Shown: positions 16,689-25,266 of the stretch, piece by piece
How the letters are laid out: each line of letters begins with the position of its first letter
Numbering within the stretch: position 1 is the first letter of the stretch
Source of the DNA: Anaerolineae bacterium
GTDB taxonomy: Bacteria; Chloroflexota; Anaerolineae; Anaerolineales; Villigracilaceae
DNA length: 62,267 nucleotides
Direction: 5' to 3'
Assembly (NCBI GenBank): GCA_022013685.1
Contig: JAKLPV010000215.1
Span: forward strand, 1-62,267
Program-made: the position numbers and the translations under genes
Notes under the pieces: generated by a model
The model's input: only the letters and a program-made list of their open reading frames with translations
Told to the model about the DNA's origin: nothing
Databases searched by the model: none

Positions 16689-17950
16689 GGTAGAGTGTCA
16701 GGTTTCAGGCTTGCGCTGAGCGAAGCCGAAGTGTGCGAGGTGTCAGGCAAGGGGATTTCGATGGTGATGATTGTACCCTTACCAGGGGCGCTGTCGAGGG
16801 TGAGTTGGCCGCCGGATAAACGGATGCGTTCGCGGATGCCGAGGATGCCGTAGTGGCCGGAGGGGATATTTTGCGGGTCGAAGCCGAGGCCGTTGTCTTT
16901 GATTTCTAGCTTTAGCGTATGCGCTTCGATTTTACTCAGCGATAGAACTACAGCCGCCTCGCTGGCCTGGGCGTGGCGGGCGATGTTGGTCAGGGATTCG
17001 CTGACGGTGCGCAGAACGGTCTCTTTAACGGTGTCAGGCAGAGGCGGCGTCTGATCCGTGTGCAAAGCGCATGGGATGCCGGTGGCGGCCTCGAAACGGT
17101 CGATTTCGCGGCGCAGGGAATCTCCCAACTCTCCCAAATTGGTTTCGCGTAAATTGCTGATGGCGCGCCGGGCGTCGGCCAGGGCCTCGCGGGCTTTTTG
17201 CATGGCCTGGCTGATGATTTCTCGCGCTTTTTCGGGGCGCTGCTGGTTGAGGTGGGCGTCGGCGGCCTCGAGTTGCAGGATGAGACCGGCCAGACCCTGC
17301 GAGAGGGTGTCGTGCAGTTCACGCGCCATGCGCTGGCGTTCAGCGGCGATGGTCAGGTCTTCGACCTGGGCGGCGTATTCGGTCAGTTGGCGGTTGGCGG
17401 CTTCGAGTTCGGCGGCCAGGGTCTGGGCCTGTTCGCGAGCGTCGGTTTGGCGGCGGTAGAGAACAACGTAGATGACCACAAAAATTAGAACGGGCAGGGC
17501 GGTGACAACCAGCAAGGCGGGCGGGAGGGTGGTGATGGTTTGTTGGATACTGATGAAAGCCAGCGTGAAGTAATAGATGGTTACCAGCAGACCGCGGCGG
17601 GTGAGGCCAAACATGCCGATTGCCTCACCGAACAGGGCCATGTAAATGGCGAATGCAACGGCTTCATGGGCGGCCATCCAGGAGATGGCGAATGCGAGCA
17701 GACCTTGAACCAGGATGTAGGCGAACAGCAGCTTGGGCTTTTCAAAGATTCTTTCTATTTGCCAGTGCAGGAGTACATGGACGATAAAGAGGATTGTGAA
17801 GGCTGCAAGCAGAAGAGGTGCGCGCAGGACGGGCCTGTCGAGCAGGGCAACGGTGTACATGATTGCCATGACTAGGGTCAGGAACCAGGTAAACAGGCGC
17901 GGGTCGCGTTCGACGCCGGTGAGGGTCTTTTGCGTAGGTTGTTGTGGCAT
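16685..17950 (-). CDS. Membrane sensor histidine kinase (HisKA_3 type)
   Basis: A 421-residue kinase. Five or six membrane spans fill residues ~18-170 with hardly any extracellular loop, so it probably senses something within the membrane. A coiled-coil linker (~175-205) precedes the phosphoacceptor motif RQRMARELHDTLSQGLAG, then a HATPase_c domain with DNGLGFDP and HYGILGIRERI. I start it at ATG 17950: a TATACA box lies about eight bases upstream, which would make the transcript nearly leaderless; the frame stays open to 18082. The last ~18 residues (from SHTSASLSASL) are encoded by interspersed repeat sequence. Confidence 0.88.
   Translation of the reverse strand: MPQQPTQKTLTGVERDPRLFTWFLTLVMAIMYTVALLDRPVLRAPLLLAAFTILFIVHVLLHWQIERIFEKPKLLFAYILVQGLLAFAISWMAAHEAVAFAIYMALFGEAIGMFGLTRRGLLVTIYYFTLAFISIQQTITTLPPALLVVTALPVLIFVVIYVVLYRRQTDAREQAQTLAAELEAANRQLTEYAAQVEDLTIAAERQRMARELHDTLSQGLAGLILQLEAADAHLNQQRPEKAREIISQAMQKAREALADARRAISNLRETNLGELGDSLRREIDRFEAATGIPCALHTDQTPPLPDTVKETVLRTVSESLTNIARHAQASEAAVVLSLSKIEAHTLKLEIKDNGLGFDPQNIPSGHYGILGIRERIRLSGGQLTLDSAPGKGTIITIEIPLPDTSHTSASLSASLKPDTLP
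16690..16746. repeat. Interspersed repeat, GTGTCAGG type, inside the kinase 3' end
   Basis: AGTGTCAGGTTTCAGG, a GCGCTGAGCGAAGCCGAAG core and a second GGTGTCAGGC. Similar GTGTCAGG clusters lie at 19106-19180 and 60518-60605. This copy encodes the kinase C-terminal tail. Confidence 0.55.
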
Positions 17951-18092
17951 GATTGAATTGTATACCAGTTTGAGCGCTGATTCCATCGTCCGCGCGGACA
18001 TTGTCCGAAAGTACAGGTGAAGATTATCCGACAGGCCAATGTGGAAACAGGGGGAAATTCGTACAATGGGGTCTAAGTCCAAGATAAATCCA

Positions 18093-18152
18093 GTAGGGGC
18101 ACGGCGGATTCTACCGAACCGGAAAATCTGTATATCCCCCGCGTGCCCCTAC
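18093..18152. repeat. Inverted repeat, GTAGGGGCACGGC type, copy 1
   Basis: GTAGGGGCACGGCGG at 18093-18107 and CCGCGTGCCCCTAC ending at 18152 form the arms around about 30 bases. The second copy is at 49702-49760. It lies between the divergent kinase and ABC genes, ending 17 bases before ATG 18170. Confidence 0.75.
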
Positions 18153-18169
18153 GATGATAAGGAGAAACA

Positions 18170-19105
18170 ATGAACGCAATCGAAGTCAAGAATCTCAAGA
18201 AATCATTCGGTGAATTGCAGGCTGTGGACGGCGTGAAGTTTGTTGCCGAGCAGGGCGAAATTTTGAGCCTGCTGGGGCCGAACGGGGCGGGCAAATCGAC
18301 CACCATATCGATGCTCTCCGGGCTGCTGGCACCCAATGAAGGCGACGCTTTCATTATGGGGCATTCCATCCGCAGCGCGCCGCAGGCGGCCAAGGCCGGC
18401 CTGGGTATCGTCCCGCAGGATATTGCGCTGTATCCCGACCTTTCGGCGCGTGAGAACCTGGATTTCTGGGGCAAGATGTACGGACTGCGCGGCGCGGCGC
18501 TCAAAGACCGCGTGGATGAAGTCCTGGACATTATAGGTTTGCGTGACCGCCAGAAGGATGCCGTCGGCAAGTTCTCGGGTGGGATGAAGCGCAGAGTCAA
18601 CATCGGCGCAGCGCTCTTGCACAAACCACAAGTGATCATCATGGACGAGCCGACGGTCGGTATTGACCCGCAGAGCCGTCGTCACATTCTTGATAACGTG
18701 GTGGAACTCAACCGCCAGGGCATGACCGTGCTCTATACCACTCATTACATGGAGGAAGCGGCTGAACTCTCGCATCATATCGCCATCATGGACAAGGGCA
18801 AAGTCATTGCCTATGGCACGCACGATGAACTGATTAAGTTGGTCAACGGGCAGACGCGGATTGATTTGACGCTGAATGTTGAAGGTTTGAACGTTTTGGA
18901 TGCCTGGAAAGATGTGCAAGGTGTGTCCAAAATTGATGCGCTGGATGGGAAGATTACGGTGCTTGTGGGCGATTCGAACCTCGTTTTGCCGCGCCTGTTC
19001 GAGTCGGCGGGCAAACTGGGCGCGCGGATTACCTCGGTCGACATCCAGGAGCCGAATCTCGAAACAGTGTTCCTGCACCTGACGGGCCGCGCTTTGCGCG
19101 ATTAA
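18170..19105 (+). CDS. ABC-2 type exporter, ATP-binding protein
   Basis: A 311-residue ABC ATPase. Walker A is GPNGAGKST (~residues 38-46), the signature is FSGGMKRR (a variant of LSGGQ), Walker B is VIIMDEPTVGID, and the H-loop is TTHYMEEAA. The DrrA-like C-terminal domain (~220-311) is present. It should energise the permeases encoded at 19735 and 21051. AAGGAG lies eight bases upstream of the start. The divergent two-component system suggests regulated export of a drug, lipid or peptide, but the substrate is unknown. Confidence 0.93.
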   Translation: MNAIEVKNLKKSFGELQAVDGVKFVAEQGEILSLLGPNGAGKSTTISMLSGLLAPNEGDAFIMGHSIRSAPQAAKAGLGIVPQDIALYPDLSARENLDFWGKMYGLRGAALKDRVDEVLDIIGLRDRQKDAVGKFSGGMKRRVNIGAALLHKPQVIIMDEPTVGIDPQSRRHILDNVVELNRQGMTVLYTTHYMEEAAELSHHIAIMDKGKVIAYGTHDELIKLVNGQTRIDLTLNVEGLNVLDAWKDVQGVSKIDALDGKITVLVGDSNLVLPRLFESAGKLGARITSVDIQEPNLETVFLHLTGRALRD

Positions 19106-19180
19106 GTATCAGGTAAAAAAGTGTCAGGTGTCAGGCAAAACCTCGTCGATACCCAGACCTGAAACAGCACACCTGAAACG
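19106..19180. repeat. Interspersed repeat, GTGTCAGG type
   Basis: TATCAGGT, GTGTCAGGTGTCAGGC, then CCTGAAACAGCACACCTGAAACGG in the opposite sense. It fills the spacer between two genes of the exporter operon. Confidence 0.6.
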
Positions 19181-19188
19181 GAGAAGTT

Positions 19189-19722
19189 ATGAATACACAA
19201 AAAATTACCCTGTTCGGCCTGATTATCAAAACCAGTGTTGTACACACGATCACCTATTTCCTGATGGGCCTGCTGGCTTATGCCTTCCTGGGATATGCCG
19301 AACGATTTGCCGAGGCCGACATGGCCAGCTGGATGCGCCAGACCAGCGACCCGATTGTGATGGCCGGGCCACTGTTCCAGCCTTTGCGTGGAATCATCTT
19401 TGCCCTGGCTTTTTACCCGCTGCGTGAAATCCTTTTTGGCAGGAAAAACGGCTGGTTGACGATGGGGTGGCTGCTGGTCGCGCTCGGCATTCTCTCCACT
19501 TTTGGGCCGACTCCCGGCTCGATTGAGGGCATGATTTACACCATTCTGCCCATTTCGGGACAGTTGACTGGCTGGCTGGAAGTTATCCCACAGGCGCTGT
19601 TGCTCTCGGCCATCCTACATTACTGGGTCAACCACCCCGAAAAGAAATGGTTGAACTGGGCTTTGGGGATTGTCTTTTTTGTAATGATGCTGCTCCCGGC
19701 GATGGGACTGCTGATTGGCTAG
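19189..19722 (+). CDS. Hypothetical four-span membrane protein in the exporter operon
   Basis: A 177-residue protein with hydrophobic spans near residues 10-37, 62-80, 90-108 and 150-176. No recognised family. It sits between the ATPase and the two permeases; the next permease starts 12 bases after its stop codon, so it is cotranscribed and may be an accessory subunit or an immunity-type protein. GGAGAAG precedes the start. Confidence 0.75.
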   Translation: MNTQKITLFGLIIKTSVVHTITYFLMGLLAYAFLGYAERFAEADMASWMRQTSDPIVMAGPLFQPLRGIIFALAFYPLREILFGRKNGWLTMGWLLVALGILSTFGPTPGSIEGMIYTILPISGQLTGWLEVIPQALLLSAILHYWVNHPEKKWLNWALGIVFFVMMLLPAMGLLIG

Positions 19723-19734
19723 GATGGTGCAACC

Positions 19735-21015
19735 ATGAAAATTATCGATATTGCCTTGAACGACCTGACGCGCTCCTTCCGCAGCGCCTTCACCATCGGT
19801 ATGGCCATCGTTGCGCCGCTGATGCTGACCGGGTTGATTTATTTTGCCTTTGGCGGTCTGTCTGGCGGGGATGTGAGTATGACCGCCATGCGAGTAGGCG
19901 TGGTCAATGCGGACACGCTGCCCGCTGATTCTCCGCTCGACGCGCCGGTCGGCGACAATATTCGTATGATGTTTTTCGATGAAAGCGTCGAATCGTGGAT
20001 TGAAGCCCGCGACTACCCTGACGAGGCATCCGTTCGCGCTGCCCTCGATAAACAGGAAATCGGTGTGGCGGTCATCATTCCGGCAGATTTGAGCGCGAGC
20101 CTCCTGGCTGGTGAAAGCGAAGCGCAAGTGACGATAGTCAGCGACCCGACCCTGACGATTGCCCCGGCTGTGGTGCAGGATATGGTCACGATGATGCTGG
20201 ACGGGGTTTCGGGCGGCGGAATCGCCATCCAGACCTTGATGGAGCGCCAGCAGGCCAGCGGACTCCAACCTGACCCGGCCCAAATTTCCGCCTGGGTAAC
20301 GCGCTACACCGACTGGTACCGGGATTTTCAGCGCGACTTGTTCCATAATCCCGAAAAAGCCGCGCTGGTGCTGACGTCGCTTTCGGCGGGCGAGACAGAA
20401 TCCGCCGACCCCATCCAACAAATGATGGGCCTGACGATGGCCGGGCAGATGATTTTCTTTGCCTTTTTCACCGGAGCCTATGCGATGATGTCCATCCTGT
20501 GCGAGGATGAGGAAGGCACGCTGGCGCGCCTGTTTACCACGCCGACCGAGCGCGCCAATATCCTGGCCGGGAAATTCCTGGCGGTGGTGCTGACGGTCAT
20601 CCTGCAAGGGCTGGTACTGATGACGGCCGGGCATTACGCTTTTGGCATTGCCTGGGGGCAGCCCGGCGCGGTTGCGCTGGCGCTGGCCGGACAGGTGATT
20701 GCCGCTTCGGGTTTGGGCGTACTGCTCATCGCGTTTGTCAAGACCAGCAAACAGGGCGGCCCGGTGCTGGGCGGCGGACTGACGGCTCTGGGCATGTTGG
20801 GCGGACTGTTTACGGCCAATATCCCCGGCGGGATGTCAGCCGCCTTTGCCATGCTCGCCAACTTCACCCCGCAGGGCTGGGTGTTGAAGGGCTGGAAGTT
20901 GTCCCTGGCCGGTGCCGTTCCTGCCGATTTGCTTCTGCCCTTTGTGGTGGCGCTGGCGATGGGTGCGGTGATGTTCGCCATTGGCGCTGTGATGTTCAAG
21001 AAGAGATATTCGTAA
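19735..21015 (+). CDS. ABC-2 type exporter, permease 1
   Basis: A 426-residue ABC-2 permease. One N-terminal span (~residues 18-38) is followed by a large extracytoplasmic domain (~45-230), then five or six spans in the C-terminal half, beginning LTMAGQMIFFAFFTGAYAMM. The cytoplasmic motif EDEEGTLARLFTTPTERANI is characteristic of the family (coupling helix to the ATPase). It forms a probable heterodimer with permease 2. The spacer after it holds a short perfect inverted repeat. Confidence 0.9.
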   Translation: MKIIDIALNDLTRSFRSAFTIGMAIVAPLMLTGLIYFAFGGLSGGDVSMTAMRVGVVNADTLPADSPLDAPVGDNIRMMFFDESVESWIEARDYPDEASVRAALDKQEIGVAVIIPADLSASLLAGESEAQVTIVSDPTLTIAPAVVQDMVTMMLDGVSGGGIAIQTLMERQQASGLQPDPAQISAWVTRYTDWYRDFQRDLFHNPEKAALVLTSLSAGETESADPIQQMMGLTMAGQMIFFAFFTGAYAMMSILCEDEEGTLARLFTTPTERANILAGKFLAVVLTVILQGLVLMTAGHYAFGIAWGQPGAVALALAGQVIAASGLGVLLIAFVKTSKQGGPVLGGGLTALGMLGGLFTANIPGGMSAAFAMLANFTPQGWVLKGWKLSLAGAVPADLLLPFVVALAMGAVMFAIGAVMFKKRYS

Positions 21016-21034
21016 GGCAAATTGACAATTTGCC
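21016..21034. repeat. Short perfect inverted repeat
   Basis: GGCAAATTGACAATTTGCC, two 9-base arms around one base, in the spacer between the two permease genes. It resembles the ends of the GTAGGGGCACGGC family. Confidence 0.6.
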
Positions 21035-21050
21035 CCACCGGAGATGATAA

Positions 21051-22253
21051 ATGAAAATTTTAGACCTTGCTTTCAAAGACCTGTACCAAATCCTGCGCGA
21101 TTTACGCTCGCTGTTATTCCTGGTCGCCATGCCGATTGTGTTTACCCTGTTTATGGGATTTGCCTACAACGCAGGGGAATCGGGCAACGAAAGCGTCGAT
21201 GCGCGGTTGGGGCTGGCCTATGTTGACCCGGAGCAGGATTCCCGGCTGAGTCAAATGCTGTTCGCGCGGCTGGAGGCGTCAGACACGCTGAGAGTTGTCA
21301 GGCTGGAACAGGCCGAAGCGCTCGAGTCGCTGCGGCGTGGGGAAGTGGCCGGGGTGCTGGTCGTCCCGTCCGGTTTCGGTGGGCAGGACGATGTGGGCAC
21401 CGCCCCGCAGTTGAAGCTCATTGCCGAGTCGAATTCGTCAGATGGGCAATCGCTCTATCAACTGTTAAGAGTCCCGGTTTCCCAGTTGATGAGCGCGGTG
21501 GAGATTGCATCCATCAGCGCGGATGTGCAGGGGAATCCCGCCGAATTTTCCCCGGCGCTGGAACTGGCCTGGGCGAAATGGGACGAAAACTCACACCTGG
21601 AACGGGTGCGCCTGGAGCGGGCGGTAGCCCAACCAACAGAAAACTGGTTTGGCGATAACCCTTACAACCAGGCTTCGCCGGGGATTTTGGTGCAGTTTGC
21701 GATCATGGGGCTGGTTACCTCGGCCCAGATTTTGGTCAATGAGCGCAAAACCCGCACCCTGCAACGCCTGATGACAACCGCCATGCGTCCCTGGGAGATT
21801 GTGGCCGGGCATTTGCTGGCGATGTTCGGGTTGGTTTTCTTGCAGACCGCCATGTTGGTGATTTTCGGGCAATTCGCGCTGGGTGTGGATTACCTGCGCG
21901 AGCCGCTCGGCACGCTCCTGGTTTCGCTGGCGCTGGGCCTGTGGGTGGCCTCGATGGGACTGCTGATCGGTGTGCTGGCAAATTCGGATGACCAGGTTGT
22001 CCTGTTTTCGATGATCGCCATGTTCCTGTTCTCGGCCCTGGGTGGAGCCTGGTTTCCGCTTGAAACCTCCGGTGGGGCATTCGCGGCCTTAGGGCGGCTG
22101 ATGCCTTCGGCCTGGGCGATGACCGGTTATCAGAATATCCTCATCCGCGGGTTGGATTTTTCCTCGATACTGCTGCCAACCGGAATTTTGCTCGCTTACG
22201 CCGCCGGCTTCTTCCTTTTGGCAGTCTGGCGGTTCATGAAGATGGATGTATAG
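21051..22253 (+). CDS. ABC-2 type exporter, permease 2
   Basis: A 400-residue ABC-2 permease with the same layout as permease 1: one N-terminal span (SLLFLVAMPIVFTLFMGFAY), a large external domain (~40-220), and about five C-terminal spans. The family coupling motif NERKTRTLQRLMTTAMRPWEI is near residue 232. CCGGAGATGATAA precedes ATG 21051. Two different permeases with one ATPase suggest an asymmetric exporter. The last gene of the operon; the M23 peptidase follows after ~160 bases. Confidence 0.9.
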   Translation: MKILDLAFKDLYQILRDLRSLLFLVAMPIVFTLFMGFAYNAGESGNESVDARLGLAYVDPEQDSRLSQMLFARLEASDTLRVVRLEQAEALESLRRGEVAGVLVVPSGFGGQDDVGTAPQLKLIAESNSSDGQSLYQLLRVPVSQLMSAVEIASISADVQGNPAEFSPALELAWAKWDENSHLERVRLERAVAQPTENWFGDNPYNQASPGILVQFAIMGLVTSAQILVNERKTRTLQRLMTTAMRPWEIVAGHLLAMFGLVFLQTAMLVIFGQFALGVDYLREPLGTLLVSLALGLWVASMGLLIGVLANSDDQVVLFSMIAMFLFSALGGAWFPLETSGGAFAALGRLMPSAWAMTGYQNILIRGLDFSSILLPTGILLAYAAGFFLLAVWRFMKMDV

Positions 22254-22411
22254 GAAGCGCCGCCGATTTTCTGGCCACCTACGCTCTGCATTTATTTTCT
22301 ATTGAAACTCTAACGCAAATCAGCGTTGACCGGCAAAACTTATCCGGGTATCTTCCGTATGAATCCTTGCAGCCTGTAACTTTCGAAAATTTTCATCAAA
22401 AGGAGCAAGTC

Positions 22412-23338
22412 ATGGAAGAAGAATCTCCCAAACCGTCCCGCCTGTGGCAAATCGTACGCTGGATCCCGTTGACTCTGATGATTGGATCGTTAGCGGTTTT
22501 ATTGGGAATGTTTGCGTCGGGGGGCATGGTTCGGATCACTGCCTGGTATTTGCTGGAGTTGATCCCGCCTGCGCTGGGATTGATTTCCCTGATCACGGTG
22601 GTTATTTATGCGCTTGTCCGGCGCAGGAAAAGTAAGGCCTTGCTGGCAACCGGCTTGACGGCTTTGCTCTGTTTGTCTCCGCTGATTGCCTTGTTTGTCC
22701 CGGTAGCTTACCCAGCCTCGTTGGAAAAGTCCAGCCCGGCTGCGACCATTCGGCTCCCGGCAGACGTTCCCTTGCAGGTGATATGGGGCGGAGACGACAT
22801 TGAGAAAAACTACCACGCCATTACTCCTGACCAGCGCTGGGCATATGATTTGCTGGTAGCGCCGTATCTTTCGGGCAGCCCCAATCTGGATGATTATGGT
22901 TGTTATGGCGTGCCGGTTGTGGCGCCGGTCTCCGGTTATGTTGTCTCCGCCCATGATGGTGAACCGGATATGGCTCCGGGCATTGTCTCGAATAATTTTG
23001 AAGCACCGACCGGCAACCATGTCATGATCCGCATGGAGACCGGGACGTATCTCGTTATCGCACACTTGAAACAAGGCAGTGTCACTGTGAAGACGCGTGA
23101 TACTGTCACTGAAGGGCAGGTTATCGGCCAGTGCGGCAACTCGGGCAACACCAGCGAACCGCACATCCACATCCACCACCAGCGTCAGGACCCCAGCGAG
23201 TACCCGCTTAATTTTGCGGAAGGATTGCCTCTTTACTTCCGCGATCACGATGGGCCTGCCATGCCTGAAGGCGGCGTGCGCGTTGAAGGTGAAGCAGCCT
23301 TCGCCACGGGCGATCTTGTCCAGCACATTGGTGACTAA
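22412..23338 (+). CDS. Membrane-anchored M23 (LytM) family peptidase
   Basis: A 308-residue protein. Three hydrophobic spans occupy residues ~13-105, then an extracytoplasmic M23 domain. The catalytic layout is only partly canonical: YGVPVVAPVSGYVVSAHDGE near residue 170, the GNHVMIRMETGTYLVIAHL core, and SEPHIHIHH near residue 257, which supplies the HxH zinc site. It probably cleaves or binds peptidoglycan peptides. AAGGAG (22400-22405) precedes ATG 22412; the frame is open upstream. A very strong convergent terminator follows. Confidence 0.85.
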   Translation: MEEESPKPSRLWQIVRWIPLTLMIGSLAVLLGMFASGGMVRITAWYLLELIPPALGLISLITVVIYALVRRRKSKALLATGLTALLCLSPLIALFVPVAYPASLEKSSPAATIRLPADVPLQVIWGGDDIEKNYHAITPDQRWAYDLLVAPYLSGSPNLDDYGCYGVPVVAPVSGYVVSAHDGEPDMAPGIVSNNFEAPTGNHVMIRMETGTYLVIAHLKQGSVTVKTRDTVTEGQVIGQCGNSGNTSEPHIHIHHQRQDPSEYPLNFAEGLPLYFRDHDGPAMPEGGVRVEGEAAFATGDLVQHIGD

Positions 23339-23339
23339 T

Positions 23340-23384
23340 AAAAGCAGCTCCCGTCCGATCTCAACCCGGACGGGAGCTGCTTTT
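23340..23384. terminator. Bidirectional terminator between convergent genes
   Basis: A perfect 17-bp stem (AAAAGCAGCTCCCGTCC with GGACGGGAGCTGCTTTT) and an 11-base loop; T-rich on both strands. It separates the M23 peptidase from the TauE gene. Confidence 0.92.
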
Positions 23385-23391
23385 ATAAATT

Positions 23392-24159
23392 TTATCCGCG
23401 TATCAGATAAATGATACCGACAACCACGCCAATGCTGACCACCAGCCAGCGCAGGTGGTTGGGCTTGATCGACCCGGCAAGTTTGCCGCCCAACCAGCCG
23501 CCGATCAGCGCGGCAACCGCCATGACCAGTACGACATTCCAAACCACGTAGCCCGAGAAAACAAAGAAAACTGCTGCCGCAACGTTGACGCTAAATGAGA
23601 CGGCTTGTTTAAGCGCATTCAGTTTGGTTAGCGATTCGTCCACCGTTAAACCGAGCGCAGCCAGCACGATGACGCTCAGCCCGGCCCCAAAGTAGCCGCC
23701 ATAGACTGAGGCCAACCCAATCGGGATGGTGCTCCAGAACTCGGAGACTTGTCCGTTCCCTTTTTCGGCAGCGCGTTTGAGCAGCCAGGCGCGGACGGGG
23801 TCCTGCACCGCAAGCAGCAGCGAGGCCAGCAAAATCAGGTAAGGCACAATCTGCCCGAAGACTTCTTCTCCGGTAACGATCAGTAAAATACCGCCCAACA
23901 GGCCGCCGACGATGCTGGCAGGTAAAATCAGCCACAGGCGTTTCATCTGGGTTTTGATGTCGGCCCATTGCGCCAGCGTCCCGCCGATATAACCGGGCAG
24001 CAGCGAGACCGTGTTTGTAATATTGGATGCCACTGGCGGCACGCCGACGGCGATCAGAACCGGGAACGAGATCAGTGTCCCGCCGCCGGCCAGGGCATTG
24101 ATCGCTCCGGCGGCAATCGCGGCCAGGGCAATAAAAAGATAATCCCATCCTTCAATCAT
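23392..24159 (-). CDS. TauE/SafE family anion exporter-like protein
   Basis: A 255-residue membrane protein with about eight spans in two halves. The family motifs AIAAGAINALAGGGTLISFP (N-terminal) and YGGYFGAGLSVIVLAALG (centre) are both present. Members export sulfite, sulfoacetate or other small organosulfur anions, and some move other anions; the substrate here is unknown. AAAGGA lies nine bases before the start. It begins 19 bases after the ParA-like gene, so it is probably the last gene of the metal-transport run. Confidence 0.9.
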   Translation of the reverse strand: MIEGWDYLFIALAAIAAGAINALAGGGTLISFPVLIAVGVPPVASNITNTVSLLPGYIGGTLAQWADIKTQMKRLWLILPASIVGGLLGGILLIVTGEEVFGQIVPYLILLASLLLAVQDPVRAWLLKRAAEKGNGQVSEFWSTIPIGLASVYGGYFGAGLSVIVLAALGLTVDESLTKLNALKQAVSFSVNVAAAVFFVFSGYVVWNVVLVMAVAALIGGWLGGKLAGSIKPNHLRWLVVSIGVVVGIIYLIRG

Positions 24160-24178
24160 GTGTTTTATCCTTTTGTTA

Positions 24179-25252
24179 TTAGAATCCGAGTTTATTCCAC
24201 AGGTTGGACGGACGCTCTTGCAACTCGGTTGGCAGGGATATTTTCTTGCTGGTTTGCAGCATGGGGCAGGCCAGGTAGGATTGAGTCAGACAATGAGTTG
24301 TCTGGTGGCCCAGTTTTGGGGGAGCAGCCTTGCTGGCGCGGTGACAATGGTTCAGATCGCTTGGGTAATTCATCACGGTCTTGAGGTCGTCTTTGAAACC
24401 CAGGAACGGGCAAAATGTTTGCGTACTCTCTTCGGTTTTGGCCGTTTTTTGTTCCGTCAATGAGATCAATGATTGGGCGGGCTGCTTGAAAAATGCCAGA
24501 ACTTCGATGGCCAGGTTTTGATATTGGAGCGCGCCGCGCGAAATGGGTTTGTAATCAATAATTGGGATGTGGGCAGACTGTGATTCGCGGATTTTTGTGT
24601 CAATTTCGATATAAGTCCCGAACAGGTTCTCGCCGAAGCCGTTGCGAAACTCTTCCATCACCGTGCGTTGGATTCGGGTGCGCTGGACATACATCGTGAC
24701 CAAAACACGGTAAGCCAGATCAGCTTTTCTACTTTGACGCACATGCCGGATGATGCGCATCATTTTTATCAGCGAGTTGGCCGAAAAAAACTCTGCCTGG
24801 GTGGGGATAATCACAAGGTCGGCGGCGTTCAGGGCATTCAGGGCATATACATTGATTGCCGGGGCGCAGTCCATGATGATGTAGTCGTAGCGCGACCTGA
24901 GCTTTGAGTCGAAAAGCTGACTGAGCAAACGGTCGTTGGCTTCGGCCAGACCTTTGTCATACCAGTCGATTTCTCCTTTGGCAGGCATGATGTCCAACTT
25001 TTCGTAGATGGTAGGGATGATGAAGTTTTTTATACCCAATTTGTCGATCAAGCCGGGCGTGAACAAATCTTTTGTGCCGTATGCAATGCTGCTTTGCGTT
25101 ATTCCTACGCTGGTGGTCAGGTCAGCCTGCGCGTCCAGGTCTACCAGCAAAACGCTATGTCCCATTTTGGAGATTGCCCGCCCCAGTGCAGAACTGGTGC
25201 TGGTTTTTGCTACCCCGCCTTTGACATTTGAGATGGCAATAACATGAGCCAT
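24179..25252 (-). CDS. ParA/MinD-type ATPase with C-terminal Cys/His module
   Basis: A 357-residue protein. Residues 1-265 are a ParA-like ATPase with a deviant Walker A (KGGVAKTS, residues 11-18; usual KGGVGKTT), DLDAQADLT (38-46) and YDYIIMDCAP (122-131). Residues ~270-357 are a separate tail containing Cys281, Cys303, Cys321 and Cys329 and His302, 304, 316 and 320 in the pattern CPFLG...NHCHRA...GHQTTHCL...CP. I recall similar motifs in other Chloroflexota proteins but no named family. No ParB gene or parS site is nearby. It sits 14 bases after a metal ABC permease gene, so a metal-related role is as likely as partition. The start is ATG 25252 with GGAG upstream; upstream open frame overlaps the permease. 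Confidence 0.88.
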   Translation of the reverse strand: MAHVIAISNVKGGVAKTSTSSALGRAISKMGHSVLLVDLDAQADLTTSVGITQSSIAYGTKDLFTPGLIDKLGIKNFIIPTIYEKLDIMPAKGEIDWYDKGLAEANDRLLSQLFDSKLRSRYDYIIMDCAPAINVYALNALNAADLVIIPTQAEFFSANSLIKMMRIIRHVRQSRKADLAYRVLVTMYVQRTRIQRTVMEEFRNGFGENLFGTYIEIDTKIRESQSAHIPIIDYKPISRGALQYQNLAIEVLAFFKQPAQSLISLTEQKTAKTEESTQTFCPFLGFKDDLKTVMNYPSDLNHCHRASKAAPPKLGHQTTHCLTQSYLACPMLQTSKKISLPTELQERPSNLWNKLGF

Positions 25253-25266
25253 TAATGTTTTCTCCG

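Noticed and set aside
24179..25252. A chromosome or plasmid partition locus
   Set aside because: There is no ParB gene, no parS-like repeat set and no replication gene; the neighbours are metal and anion transporters.
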